NCBI GenBank assembly: GCA_964573995.1
Contig: CAZNLH010000002.1
Span: 1-64,000, forward strand
DNA: 64,000 nucleotides
Origin: CAZNLH01 sp964573995
GTDB taxonomy: Bacteria > Gemmatimonadota > CAZMKB01 > CAZNLH01
Reading direction: 5' to 3'
The translations under genes were made by a program, and so were the position numbers. The notes beneath the pieces were generated by a model that worked only from the letters and a program-made list of their open reading frames with translations, did no database searches and was not told the DNA's origin. Position 1 is the stretch's first letter. Each line of letters opens with the position of its first letter. Below, in pieces: positions 1 to 7,873 of the stretch.

Positions 1-4
1 GTGG

Positions 5-10
5 TATAAT
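5..10 (+). promoter_or_regulatory. -10 promoter element of the first gene
   Basis: A perfect TATAAT lies 30 bases before the first start codon. The -35 box would fall outside the window. A GGGAGG ribosome binding site at 30-35 precedes the ATG at 41 with a 5-base spacer, so both transcription and translation signals are in place. Confidence 0.55.
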
Positions 11-40
11 GGGCCACCTTTAAGGACATGGGAGGCCACT

Positions 41-1558
41 ATGAAGGCGCGACCCGTTGTACTGACACTCCTCTTTTTATCCGCCACTTGCCCCTCTCTC
101 TCGGCCCGCACGCTGATGGTACCCGGTGACTTCGGCACGATCCAGGATGGAATCGATCACGCAGTGGACGGCGATACGGTGATGATCGCGCCGGGTACCT
201 ACCACGAATACGATATCAACTTCGACGGCAAGGCGATCACCGTGACGGGAACCGACCCGGAGGACATGAACGTTGTCTCGTCGACTATTGTGGATGCGGG
301 CTCTCTGGGCAGGGTCTTTATCTTCGATTCCGGGGAGGACACGACCAGCGTGCTCGCGGGCCTTTCGCTGACGGGAGGTCATACACCTGACTGGGGAGGA
401 GCGATCAGGTGTTACCAGTCTTCGCCCAGGATCATCGATAACATAGTCATTGGGAACTCCTCGGAGCATGGTGGAGGGGGGATTTTCCTTGAAGACTCCA
501 GGTCGATAATCAGCGGTAATACGATCACCGGCAACAGTGCCGGCTGGGGTGGAGGGGGGATCCGTTGCTCCAGTGCCGCGCCGATCATATCCGACAACCT
601 CATCATGAACAATACCGCGGATTACGGCGGCGGGATCGACTGCCACTACGGGGCGCATCCTCTTATCATAGGTAATCTCATCCTCAATAACTCCTCGGGT
701 GATGGAGGAGGAATTTACGCTTATGACTACTCTGCGCCTGCGGTATTTTACACCCTGATCGCGGGAAATACTGCAGAATATGGCGGCGGCATGCATTGTC
801 GATACGACTGCACTCCGCTGCTCATAAGGGATACCTTCACGGGCAACACGGCCACGATACAGGGTGGAGGGGTCCGATGCAAGTTCTCCTCACCGCTGGT
901 CGCCATGAATACTGTCTTCTGGGACGATAATGCCCCGGAGGGCAAGGAGATATACATGGGGGGCTATCCTTCGGCAAATCCCTCTGTCCTGACAATCAGT
1001 TATTCGGATGTGGAGGGTGGACTCGAGTCGATATATTCGGAGCCGGGGAACGACGTGAATTGGGGCCCCGGAATGTTGGTCTCCGATCCCCTGTTCGTGC
1101 GGCGCGACGCATTGGATTATCGCCTCCTGTGGGGGTCTCCCTGCATAGACGCCGGGATCCCCGACTCTCTCGATGTAGATGGAACGAGATCGGATATAGG
1201 CGCATTTCCGTTCGACCAGGGTGAAATCCTCACGCTCTACCTTTCGCCCGATTCCGACAGGGTCTTTAGGGGAGGGAGGTTGGGGGTTCTCTACACGGTG
1301 ATAAACAGGCAGCAGGATCCCGAAACGTTCACCATAGAGTCAAGTGTCACGCTCCCGGACGGGACGGACTACCCTCTTCTTGGTCCGGACCAACACATGA
1401 TTCAGGGGGATCGTACCGTGCAGGTGCAGGTCTATCACGATGTACCTCAGGTCGCTCCACTGGGTTACTATCTCTACCATTCCACAACTGAGACGGGTGC
1501 CCGCATGGTCTCAGGCAGTGACGATTTCCTGTTCATGGTCACCGACTCCCCGCATTAA
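41..1558 (+). CDS. Secreted right-handed parallel beta-helix protein
   Basis: 505 aa. An N-terminal signal peptide (basic start, hydrophobic core, probable cleavage after Ser-Ala near residue 22) is followed by a Pmp/PbH1-type beta-helix to about residue 330. The helix shows as repeated GGGI/GGGV-(R/D/Y/H)-C blocks spaced about 23 residues apart. The segment around 350-390 (DPLF then SPCIDAG) matches the choice-of-anchor Q signature at the end of such helices. The last 110 residues look like a beta-sandwich. Unlike two neighbours it has no PNPFNP sorting domain, so it may be released or periplasmic. The start follows a good GGGAGG site. The first 90 mature residues closely resemble the beta-helix entry of the protein at 4447-7365, so the two share a duplicated module. 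Substrate unknown; a carbohydrate-binding or lyase-like role is possible but no catalytic residues can be named. Confidence 0.85.
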   Translation: MKARPVVLTLLFLSATCPSLSARTLMVPGDFGTIQDGIDHAVDGDTVMIAPGTYHEYDINFDGKAITVTGTDPEDMNVVSSTIVDAGSLGRVFIFDSGEDTTSVLAGLSLTGGHTPDWGGAIRCYQSSPRIIDNIVIGNSSEHGGGGIFLEDSRSIISGNTITGNSAGWGGGGIRCSSAAPIISDNLIMNNTADYGGGIDCHYGAHPLIIGNLILNNSSGDGGGIYAYDYSAPAVFYTLIAGNTAEYGGGMHCRYDCTPLLIRDTFTGNTATIQGGGVRCKFSSPLVAMNTVFWDDNAPEGKEIYMGGYPSANPSVLTISYSDVEGGLESIYSEPGNDVNWGPGMLVSDPLFVRRDALDYRLLWGSPCIDAGIPDSLDVDGTRSDIGAFPFDQGEILTLYLSPDSDRVFRGGRLGVLYTVINRQQDPETFTIESSVTLPDGTDYPLLGPDQHMIQGDRTVQVQVYHDVPQVAPLGYYLYHSTTETGARMVSGSDDFLFMVTDSPH

Positions 1559-1589
1559 TCGCCGATGGTTGCAGCACTCCCACATCCTC

Positions 1590-1617
1590 TTGACAACCGG
1601 TAACAATGTGCGATATT
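1590..1617 (+). promoter_or_regulatory. Candidate sigma-70 promoter for the gene at 1689
   Basis: TTGACA (1590-1595) is followed after 16 bases by GATATT (1612-1617). The -35 is perfect and the -10 matches consensus at four of six positions. It sits about 70 bases before the start codon. Confidence 0.4.
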
Positions 1618-1688
1618 TCATCCAATTACCGGATCGAACCCTGAGATTCGATTTGGCAAACAACAAACCAACAGGGAGTAGAGAACAG

Positions 1689-2213
1689 ATGCAGAAGTTG
1701 CACTTCATCTTCATCGTATCGATTGTGATGTGCCTGGGCCTCGCGAGTGCGCCGAAAGCGGCGGCAGGCTCCTTGACGCAGGGTAAGGAACACCAAGAGC
1801 GCCCGGCCCGGGAGGGATCCAGGAGCAAGGCGCCCTCTGAACACCCGGTCGAGAAGAAGCCGGTTACCATCGAGTCCGTGGCCGAGTTCCTCGAGGGTTA
1901 CGTCGCGGAGGAATATTCCAAGCATGACGGCTGGATGCAGGTACGGGATGACAGGGCCGATAAGACGTTGAGCCTGAAACTGGACAAGATACACAGGGAC
2001 CGGCTGGCAAAGACTGCGGAGGGGACCTATTTCGTGTGCGCGGACTTCAAGGACCCAGGAGGAAAGGCATACGATCTCGATTTCTGGGTCAAGGAGACCG
2101 GAGCGGGATTGGCGGTAACTGAGACGATGATCCACAAGGAGGCGGGAATACCGCGTTACACCTGGGTCGAGAAGGGCGGAGTCTGGATTCGCAGGCCGGT
2201 AGAGGGAAAGTAA
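1689..2213 (+). CDS. Small secreted protein of unknown function
   Basis: 174 aa from the ATG at 1689, chosen because it begins a clear signal peptide (hydrophobic stretch around residues 6-20, cleavage near AAA-G at 26-28). A longer reading frame upstream overlaps the preceding gene and has no coding features. The mature protein opens with a charged, low-complexity linker (about residues 30-60, rich in Glu, Lys, Arg and Pro), followed by a compact alpha/beta region with alternating charged and hydrophobic residues. I do not recognise a family. It has its own candidate promoter (1590-1617) and is probably monocistronic. Periplasmic or outer-membrane-associated location is inferred from the signal only. 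Confidence 0.65.
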   Translation: MQKLHFIFIVSIVMCLGLASAPKAAAGSLTQGKEHQERPAREGSRSKAPSEHPVEKKPVTIESVAEFLEGYVAEEYSKHDGWMQVRDDRADKTLSLKLDKIHRDRLAKTAEGTYFVCADFKDPGGKAYDLDFWVKETGAGLAVTETMIHKEAGIPRYTWVEKGGVWIRRPVEGK

Positions 2214-2310
2214 AGGATTGGTGACTCCTCGGAAGGCCTCTTCTCTTCACCCTTAAATCCAGGTGCAGGCAACTACCTCGTGGAAGGGAGAATCACCTGT
2301 CGAGTTCCGA

Positions 2311-2337
2311 TTGACAACCCTTCTCAAAACCGATAAT
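2311..2337 (+). promoter_or_regulatory. Candidate sigma-70 promoter for the gene at 2394
   Basis: TTGACA (2311-2316) followed by GATAAT (2332-2337, 15-base spacer) or TAATTT (2334-2339, 17-base spacer). It lies 55-80 bases upstream of the start codon, which itself has an AAGGAG ribosome binding site. Confidence 0.4.
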
Positions 2338-2393
2338 TTGTAACTTGCGAGGAGGTTGTCTCTTCCCTTTCACTTCATCGAAAGGAGCATACC

Positions 2394-4328
2394 ATGAAAT
2401 CCCTTGTAATTGTTCTTGTACTCCTTCTCGTCGCATTTTCGTTCCGACCCGCCGGCGCAATGATGGCTACGGGATCCTGGGGGAGGCCCGGCCTTCGGGG
2501 GAACGTGCCGGTTCCATTCGTCTCGGGCGGACCGGATGACTATGGTTACACCTGGATAGACAATCAAGACCCGGGTGGACCGACCTTTCACTGGGTCGAC
2601 ATTACCGGGGTCGGGACCCAGGTCACGGGGTTGGGCGACGACAACTCCGTAGGGCCCTTTCCCATCGGTTTCGAATTTCCCTATTACTGGTACACCGTGG
2701 ACCACTTTTATATCGGATCGAACGGGTGGATCTCATTCTCTTCGGGGCAGAACTATGCCCATCCCTTCTCTGAATTACCTGATCCAAACCCGCCGAACGA
2801 CCTCCTGGCTTGCCTTGCCGGGGACATCGATTTCACGAAGGGAGGGACCTGCTATTATTACACGACTCCCGGCCTGGACAGCCTGATTGTCTCCTACATC
2901 GATGTGCCGGAGTTCTACAACGTTCCACCCTCGAGCCACACCTTCCAGATAATACTGAGCCGTGCGGACAGCGCCATCACCTTTCAATACGGCGAGCAGA
3001 ACGGCGACTTCAGTTCTGGCGGGAGCAACGCCTTCAGCATGGGGATGGAAAACAGTACTGGAACGATAGGTCTCTCGTATTTCTACAACCCCAGGACCTC
3101 TCCGCCGCCCGACCCGCCTCCATTTGCCGATTCGACGGTAATCCGCTTCGTTCCACCCGAGAGCACGACCCTGGTGGTGCATGACATCGGAGTGATAAAC
3201 GGCGTGACGGAGGGTGGTAAGGGCGTATTCACGCTCGCGGATTCCGCCATGAGCATCTGGTCTGACGTGATGAACTTCGGCAACCAGACGGAACACCATT
3301 ACGGGGCAGCAGCCGTCATTAAGGACGAAGCCGACAGCACCGTTTACAGCGATTCGATAACCGTGCTCAACGGCACTTTCCTGCCATCGGAGATTGAACA
3401 CTTCCAGTTCGTCGATCCGTTTTTGCCGCCTACCGAGGGCCTCTTCACCGCGACGCTTGGAGGTCACCTCCCGCCCGGTGTGGATCTTGTCCCAGATAAC
3501 GATGACATGGAGGTCGAGATCCACTCCCTCACTTACCCGGGGGACCTGCTGTACGACGATGGGGGGGATGATGACGCTTTATACTGGAGTGGGGATTCAT
3601 CGGGTTTCGGAAACGAGTTCGACCCGCCCGAGTACCCAACCTATATCGAAAACGCCCAGGTGAGTTTCGACGTTCAGGCGCCAGGCAACGTGGTGGTGGC
3701 AATCATGGGCGACGACGGGCCCGGCGGTGGGCCTGGGAGCGTGCTTGCCAGCAGGACGATATACGTGAGTTCACCGGGCTGGAGGGTCATCGACTTCAGT
3801 GGCGACGCGATTGCCATTAACGAGGGGAAGTTCTTCGTGGGCGCGATAGCCCTCGTCCAGGCAACAGTCGGCTTTACGGTTGACAATAACGCCCCCTACT
3901 CGAGGAGGAGTTGGGAATACACGGGGGGATGGGCGCCGAGCAGGTGGATGAACCAGAACGACATGATGATCCGCGCGGGGGTTAGCGACACCCTTATCAC
4001 CAACGTTGTCGATGAAGGACCGGATGTGGTATTGCCCACCGCGTTCTCACTGTCACAGAACTATCCCAACCCCTTCAATCCACGGACGACCATCGAGTTC
4101 ACCGTCCCTGGGGAATCTGGCTTGAAGCGCCAGGTGAGCCTGGAGGTGTATGACATGAGGGGCCGCAGAGTGCGCACACTGGTAGACGGCGAACTGGATC
4201 CGGGCAGTCACAGGGTTAACTGGGACGGGCGTGATAACAGGGGGATGGCCGTCTCGTCGGGTGTCTACCTGTATACTCTTAAGACGAAGGAGGGCGTTAG
4301 AACTCGTAAGATGGCCCTTCTCAAGTGA
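2394..4328 (+). CDS. Secreted choice-of-anchor protein with C-terminal FlgD-like/T9SS-type domain
   Basis: 644 aa. It begins with a signal peptide (hydrophobic residues 4-16, cleavage near AGA-M) and an AAGGAG site 6 bases before the ATG. Residues about 45-250 form a beta-sandwich rich in GSNGWISF-type motifs, as in secreted adhesion or nidogen-like domains. Residues about 385-500 form a second beta domain beginning with a YDDG motif. The last 98 residues (547-644) are a FlgD Ig-like/T9SS type A-like sorting domain with PNPFNP, VYDMRGR, WDGRD and SSGVYLY. In the FCB group such domains direct proteins through the outer membrane; here that function is inferred. A strong hairpin terminator follows at 4343-4423. 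No catalytic motif is visible, so a surface structural or binding role is most likely. Confidence 0.8.
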   Translation: MKSLVIVLVLLLVAFSFRPAGAMMATGSWGRPGLRGNVPVPFVSGGPDDYGYTWIDNQDPGGPTFHWVDITGVGTQVTGLGDDNSVGPFPIGFEFPYYWYTVDHFYIGSNGWISFSSGQNYAHPFSELPDPNPPNDLLACLAGDIDFTKGGTCYYYTTPGLDSLIVSYIDVPEFYNVPPSSHTFQIILSRADSAITFQYGEQNGDFSSGGSNAFSMGMENSTGTIGLSYFYNPRTSPPPDPPPFADSTVIRFVPPESTTLVVHDIGVINGVTEGGKGVFTLADSAMSIWSDVMNFGNQTEHHYGAAAVIKDEADSTVYSDSITVLNGTFLPSEIEHFQFVDPFLPPTEGLFTATLGGHLPPGVDLVPDNDDMEVEIHSLTYPGDLLYDDGGDDDALYWSGDSSGFGNEFDPPEYPTYIENAQVSFDVQAPGNVVVAIMGDDGPGGGPGSVLASRTIYVSSPGWRVIDFSGDAIAINEGKFFVGAIALVQATVGFTVDNNAPYSRRSWEYTGGWAPSRWMNQNDMMIRAGVSDTLITNVVDEGPDVVLPTAFSLSQNYPNPFNPRTTIEFTVPGESGLKRQVSLEVYDMRGRRVRTLVDGELDPGSHRVNWDGRDNRGMAVSSGVYLYTLKTKEGVRTRKMALLK

Positions 4329-4342
4329 ATGAAATCAGTATG

Positions 4343-4423
4343 GGGATCGGGTCTCGGGGTTCGTGTCGTCACGGGCGACGGGGGATGGAGGACGGAAAAC
4401 CCTCAGGACCCGATCCCTTTTTT
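4343..4423 (+). terminator. Long-arm intrinsic terminator
   Basis: Perfect 11-base arms (GGGATCGGGTC at 4343-4353, complement at 4407-4417) are followed by six T (4418-4423). The 53-base interior can form a smaller GTCG/CGAC hairpin. It ends the preceding gene. Because it sits only 24 bases before the next start codon, it may also act on transcription entering the downstream gene. Confidence 0.7.
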
Positions 4424-4446
4424 GCATGGACCGGGAGGTATTGATA

Positions 4447-7365
4447 ATGATCTTTCGTACGTTTTCCTCGCTGGCGCTCGTGACCTGCCTGGTTACGCAA
4501 CCTGTTTTTTCGTCCCAAGCCGCCGGTGGGAAGTCGGCTCTGCGCGGGGAAGCGCCGAGGCGCCTGGAGTTCCCGGGCGGAGAGTATATCCAGGTGCCTC
4601 GTTCGGAGATGCGAACGTCACCCGCCTACCGCGACTCTACCCAGGATTTCTTCATCACCCAGGTGAACGTGGATTCCGCGGGTGAGAACATCCTCGGCGA
4701 TGCGGCGAACGAACCCTCGATCGCAGTCGATCCCACGGACCCGGACAAGATAGCGATAGGGTGGCGGCAGTTCAATACGGTGTTGAGCAGTTTCAGGCAG
4801 GCGGGTTGGGGATACACGGCGGATGCAGGCCATACCTGGACGTTCCCCGGCGTGATAGAACCGGGTGTGTTCAGATCCGATCCCGTCCTCGATTCGGACT
4901 CCGACGGTAATTTCTATTACAACAGCCTGACGGTTAGCGGTGAGGCCTTCTGGTGCAATGTCTTCCGCTCGACCGACGGGGGAATGACATGGGACTCGGG
5001 GGCGTTCGCACAGGGTGGAGACAAGCAGTGGATGGTCATAGACAAGACCGGGGGGATAGGTGACGGCAACATATACGCCGATTGGACGATGGACTGGAGC
5101 ATATGCTACCCCGGATTCTTCACGAGGTCGACGAACGGGGGAGACAGTTTCGAGAATTGCATTACGATCCCCGACGATCCGTTCTGGGGCACCCTCGCGG
5201 TGGGTCCCGGCGGTGAACTTTACGTTGGCGGTGCCAATTACTACGGCTTCTCTGTGGCCAAGTCATCGAACGCGCAATATTCCGGCCAGGACGTGTCGTG
5301 GGACTTCTCCACGCCTGTAAATCTCGACGGTTACATCGGCTACGGTGGCGGTCCCAACCCCGACGGTCTGCTCGGCGAGACGTGGATCGCTGTTGATCGA
5401 TCAACGGGCCCCACGAGCGGTAACGTGTACCTGCTCTGTTCGGTAGTCCGTTTTTCCACTCCCGATCCCGCCGATGTCATGTTCGCCAGAAGCACCGATG
5501 GGGGCCAAACGTGGAGTCCCCCGGTCAGGGTGAACGACGATCCGGGTAACGATGCCTACCAGTGGTTCGGTACGATGTCGGTGGCGCCCAACGGCCGCAT
5601 CGACGTGATCTGGCTCGATACCCGCAACGACCCTGGGGGATACGACTCGGAACTCTACTATTCATACTCGAGCGATGCGGGGGACACTTGGTCTCCGAAC
5701 GAGCGTCTCTCGGATTCATTCGATCCACACGTGGGGTGGCCACAGCAGGACAAGATGGGGGACTATTTCGACATGGTCTCCGACAATATCGGGTTCAACC
5801 TGGCATGGGCAGCCACGTTCAACGGCGAACAGGACGTCTACTATGGCCGATACCACGGCCACATACCGGCGATCATCTATGTCCCTGACGATTTCACGAC
5901 GATTCAGGCGGCGATCGACACGGCCGTTTCGGGATACCAGGAAGTCGTCGTCCGGCCCGGGACCTATCACGAGCACGATATAGACTTTCTCGGCAAGGCG
6001 ATAACAGTCAGGGGAACAGATCCGGAAGATTCCTCGGTGGTGGCTGCCACGGTCGTCGATGGAGACTCCCTGGGCAGCGCCTTCGTCTTTCAGTCGGGAG
6101 AAGACTCGACGAGCGTCTTGACCGGCTTTACCATCACCGGCGGTCGTGCGCTTAACGGCGGTGGAATATTTTGTGAATCCTCTCCGATAATCACACGCAA
6201 TATCATTACGAGGAACATGGCTATAGAAAGTGGTGGGGGTATAGCGGGAGGAGGTAAATTCCATTCACCGATCGTGTCGGACAATATCATTACAGGGAAT
6301 TCTGCTGCATCCGGCGGAGGCGTTATGTGCCCGTCTCCCATCTCCATGGTCATATCGGGGAATACCATCACCGATAATACCGCAACGATACAAGGGGGTG
6401 GCATCATCTGCTACTACTCCATTCCTATCATGAGCAACCTGATTTCAAGAAACTCCGCGCGAACGGGCGGTGGAATATACTGCATTAGTTCCTCACCGAT
6501 GATCACGAACAATTTAATCACATCGAACGAGTCTACTACGAGTGGAGGCGGAATTTACTGCATAACCGCCTCTCCCACACTCATCAATAACATTGTGTTC
6601 GATAATGGGTCAGGTTCTCAGGGTGGCGGGTTACACTGTGAAGGATCTTCTATGGAGGCGATCAACACTATCTTCTGGGAAAACACATCCGAAACGGGTT
6701 CCGAGATCTATCTCGAAGGTGATTTATTCTCCCAGCCAAGCGTGCTCACAATCCGCTATTCCGACGTGGAGGGGGGACAGACCTCGGTATATGTTGATTC
6801 CGTCTCTACTCTTGACTGGGGAGGGGGTATGCTGGACGTCGACCCGCTGTTCCGCGACCCTGCCGGCGGGGATTACCACCTCTCGGCGGTTGCGTGCGGT
6901 GATTCCGTGGATTCGCCATGTATAGACAGCGGAGACCCGACCCTGATCGACAGCCTACTTGCCTGTTCCTGGGGCTTGGGGACGGATGCCAGCGACATAG
7001 GGGCCTTCGGGGGCGGAGATTCCGTCCAGGTGGGGATCGGTAACGAGGGCAGTGGCGGCGGTGGTTCGATACCGCGTGCCTTCGGCCTCTCCCAGAACCA
7101 CCCGAATCCCTTCAATCCCTCTACGACCATCGGCTTCGATGTGCCGGAGTCTTCGGGCCGGCAACGAAGCGTCAGCCTCACCGTCTACGACCTGCGCGGC
7201 CGGCGGGTCCGCACGCTGGTCGAAGGCAGCCTCGATCCCGGGCACCACGTGGTCCGGTGGGACGGACGGAGTGACCGGGGGGAGGCGGTTTCGTCCGGGA
7301 TCTATCTCTATACCTTGAGGAGCGGGGTCAAGTCATTTACGAGGAAGATGATACTCCTGAAATAG
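4447..7365 (+). CDS. Secreted sialidase-like (BNR) and beta-helix fusion with FlgD-like C-terminus
   Basis: 972 aa from the ATG at 4447, which has a GGGAGGT site and opens a signal peptide. Residues about 60-475 form a beta-propeller with repeated Asp-box motifs (S-x-D-x-G-x-T-W, for example STDGGMTW and STDGGQTW), the signature of BNR/sialidase-like folds. From about residue 478 a right-handed beta-helix begins that is nearly a paralogue of the one at 41-1558 and ends with choice-of-anchor Q motifs (DPLF, SPCIDSG). Residues 875-972 are the FlgD-like sorting domain (PNPFNP, VYDLRGR, SSGIYLY), close to that of the 644-aa protein upstream. The sialidase Arg triad cannot be assigned, so enzymatic activity is uncertain. 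Exported surface protein acting on or binding polymers is the safest reading. Confidence 0.8.
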   Translation: MIFRTFSSLALVTCLVTQPVFSSQAAGGKSALRGEAPRRLEFPGGEYIQVPRSEMRTSPAYRDSTQDFFITQVNVDSAGENILGDAANEPSIAVDPTDPDKIAIGWRQFNTVLSSFRQAGWGYTADAGHTWTFPGVIEPGVFRSDPVLDSDSDGNFYYNSLTVSGEAFWCNVFRSTDGGMTWDSGAFAQGGDKQWMVIDKTGGIGDGNIYADWTMDWSICYPGFFTRSTNGGDSFENCITIPDDPFWGTLAVGPGGELYVGGANYYGFSVAKSSNAQYSGQDVSWDFSTPVNLDGYIGYGGGPNPDGLLGETWIAVDRSTGPTSGNVYLLCSVVRFSTPDPADVMFARSTDGGQTWSPPVRVNDDPGNDAYQWFGTMSVAPNGRIDVIWLDTRNDPGGYDSELYYSYSSDAGDTWSPNERLSDSFDPHVGWPQQDKMGDYFDMVSDNIGFNLAWAATFNGEQDVYYGRYHGHIPAIIYVPDDFTTIQAAIDTAVSGYQEVVVRPGTYHEHDIDFLGKAITVRGTDPEDSSVVAATVVDGDSLGSAFVFQSGEDSTSVLTGFTITGGRALNGGGIFCESSPIITRNIITRNMAIESGGGIAGGGKFHSPIVSDNIITGNSAASGGGVMCPSPISMVISGNTITDNTATIQGGGIICYYSIPIMSNLISRNSARTGGGIYCISSSPMITNNLITSNESTTSGGGIYCITASPTLINNIVFDNGSGSQGGGLHCEGSSMEAINTIFWENTSETGSEIYLEGDLFSQPSVLTIRYSDVEGGQTSVYVDSVSTLDWGGGMLDVDPLFRDPAGGDYHLSAVACGDSVDSPCIDSGDPTLIDSLLACSWGLGTDASDIGAFGGGDSVQVGIGNEGSGGGGSIPRAFGLSQNHPNPFNPSTTIGFDVPESSGRQRSVSLTVYDLRGRRVRTLVEGSLDPGHHVVRWDGRSDRGEAVSSGIYLYTLRSGVKSFTRKMILLK

Positions 7366-7603
7366 TATCAAGTGAGCGGAAAGGGCTGTTGAAAGGAATT
7401 GAGCCTGAAAGAGGCCTTTGATTCGGGGTCTCACCTGGATGGATTGAATGCAGGAGATATCAAGGTAGACCTTCCAGGGTACGGAAGTTGCCGACAATGG
7501 TGATTTTGGCGAGTATTGACAGAAAAACGTGAACTTTCCGAAAATACTCATCGAGGATAATTATTCCTGAACGATCTCCCTGAGCTCCTTTTCCAACCAT
7601 ACC

Positions 7604-7873
7604 CTATATTCCTCTCTCCAAGTAGGCCCTCAGCAAGACATTGAACATCTTCCCGTGATTCGGATACTTGAGATGCAGGAGTTCATGCAAGATTTTCTCA
7701 GTCCTGGCCTTCTCGGGCTCGTTCAACAGGGAAGGGGAGAACGTAAGCCTTCCCTTGCTGGAACAACTCGCCCATTTCCTCTTCATCTCCCTCATGTGGA
7801 TTTCCTTGGGCTTGACACCCAACTCATCCGCCCAGGCCAAAACTTCCTGCTTGAACTCATCTGCAGTTATCAT
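7604..7873 (-). CDS. YgjP/DUF45-like metallopeptidase domain protein
   Basis: 89 aa, matching the C-terminal half of the YgjP/DUF45 (SprT-like, M48-related) family. The zinc site is HELLH at about residues 64-68 followed by KYPNHGKMF, and the family motif KRKWASCSSKGRLTF precedes it. Full YgjP proteins are about 230 aa; this short form is the one usually seen beside type I restriction genes. Its ATG overlaps the hsdR stop codon by four bases (ATGA at 7870-7873), so translation is coupled to hsdR. The role in restriction systems is not established; proteolytic control of the nuclease is a guess. Confidence 0.8.
   Translation of the reverse strand: MITADEFKQEVLAWADELGVKPKEIHMREMKRKWASCSSKGRLTFSPSLLNEPEKARTEKILHELLHLKYPNHGKMFNVLLRAYLERGI

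Noticed and set aside
77..796. 239-aa minus-strand frame and similar frames antisense to the secreted protein genes
   Set aside because: Composition follows the codon pattern of the real plus-strand gene; no domain, signal peptide or ribosome site.
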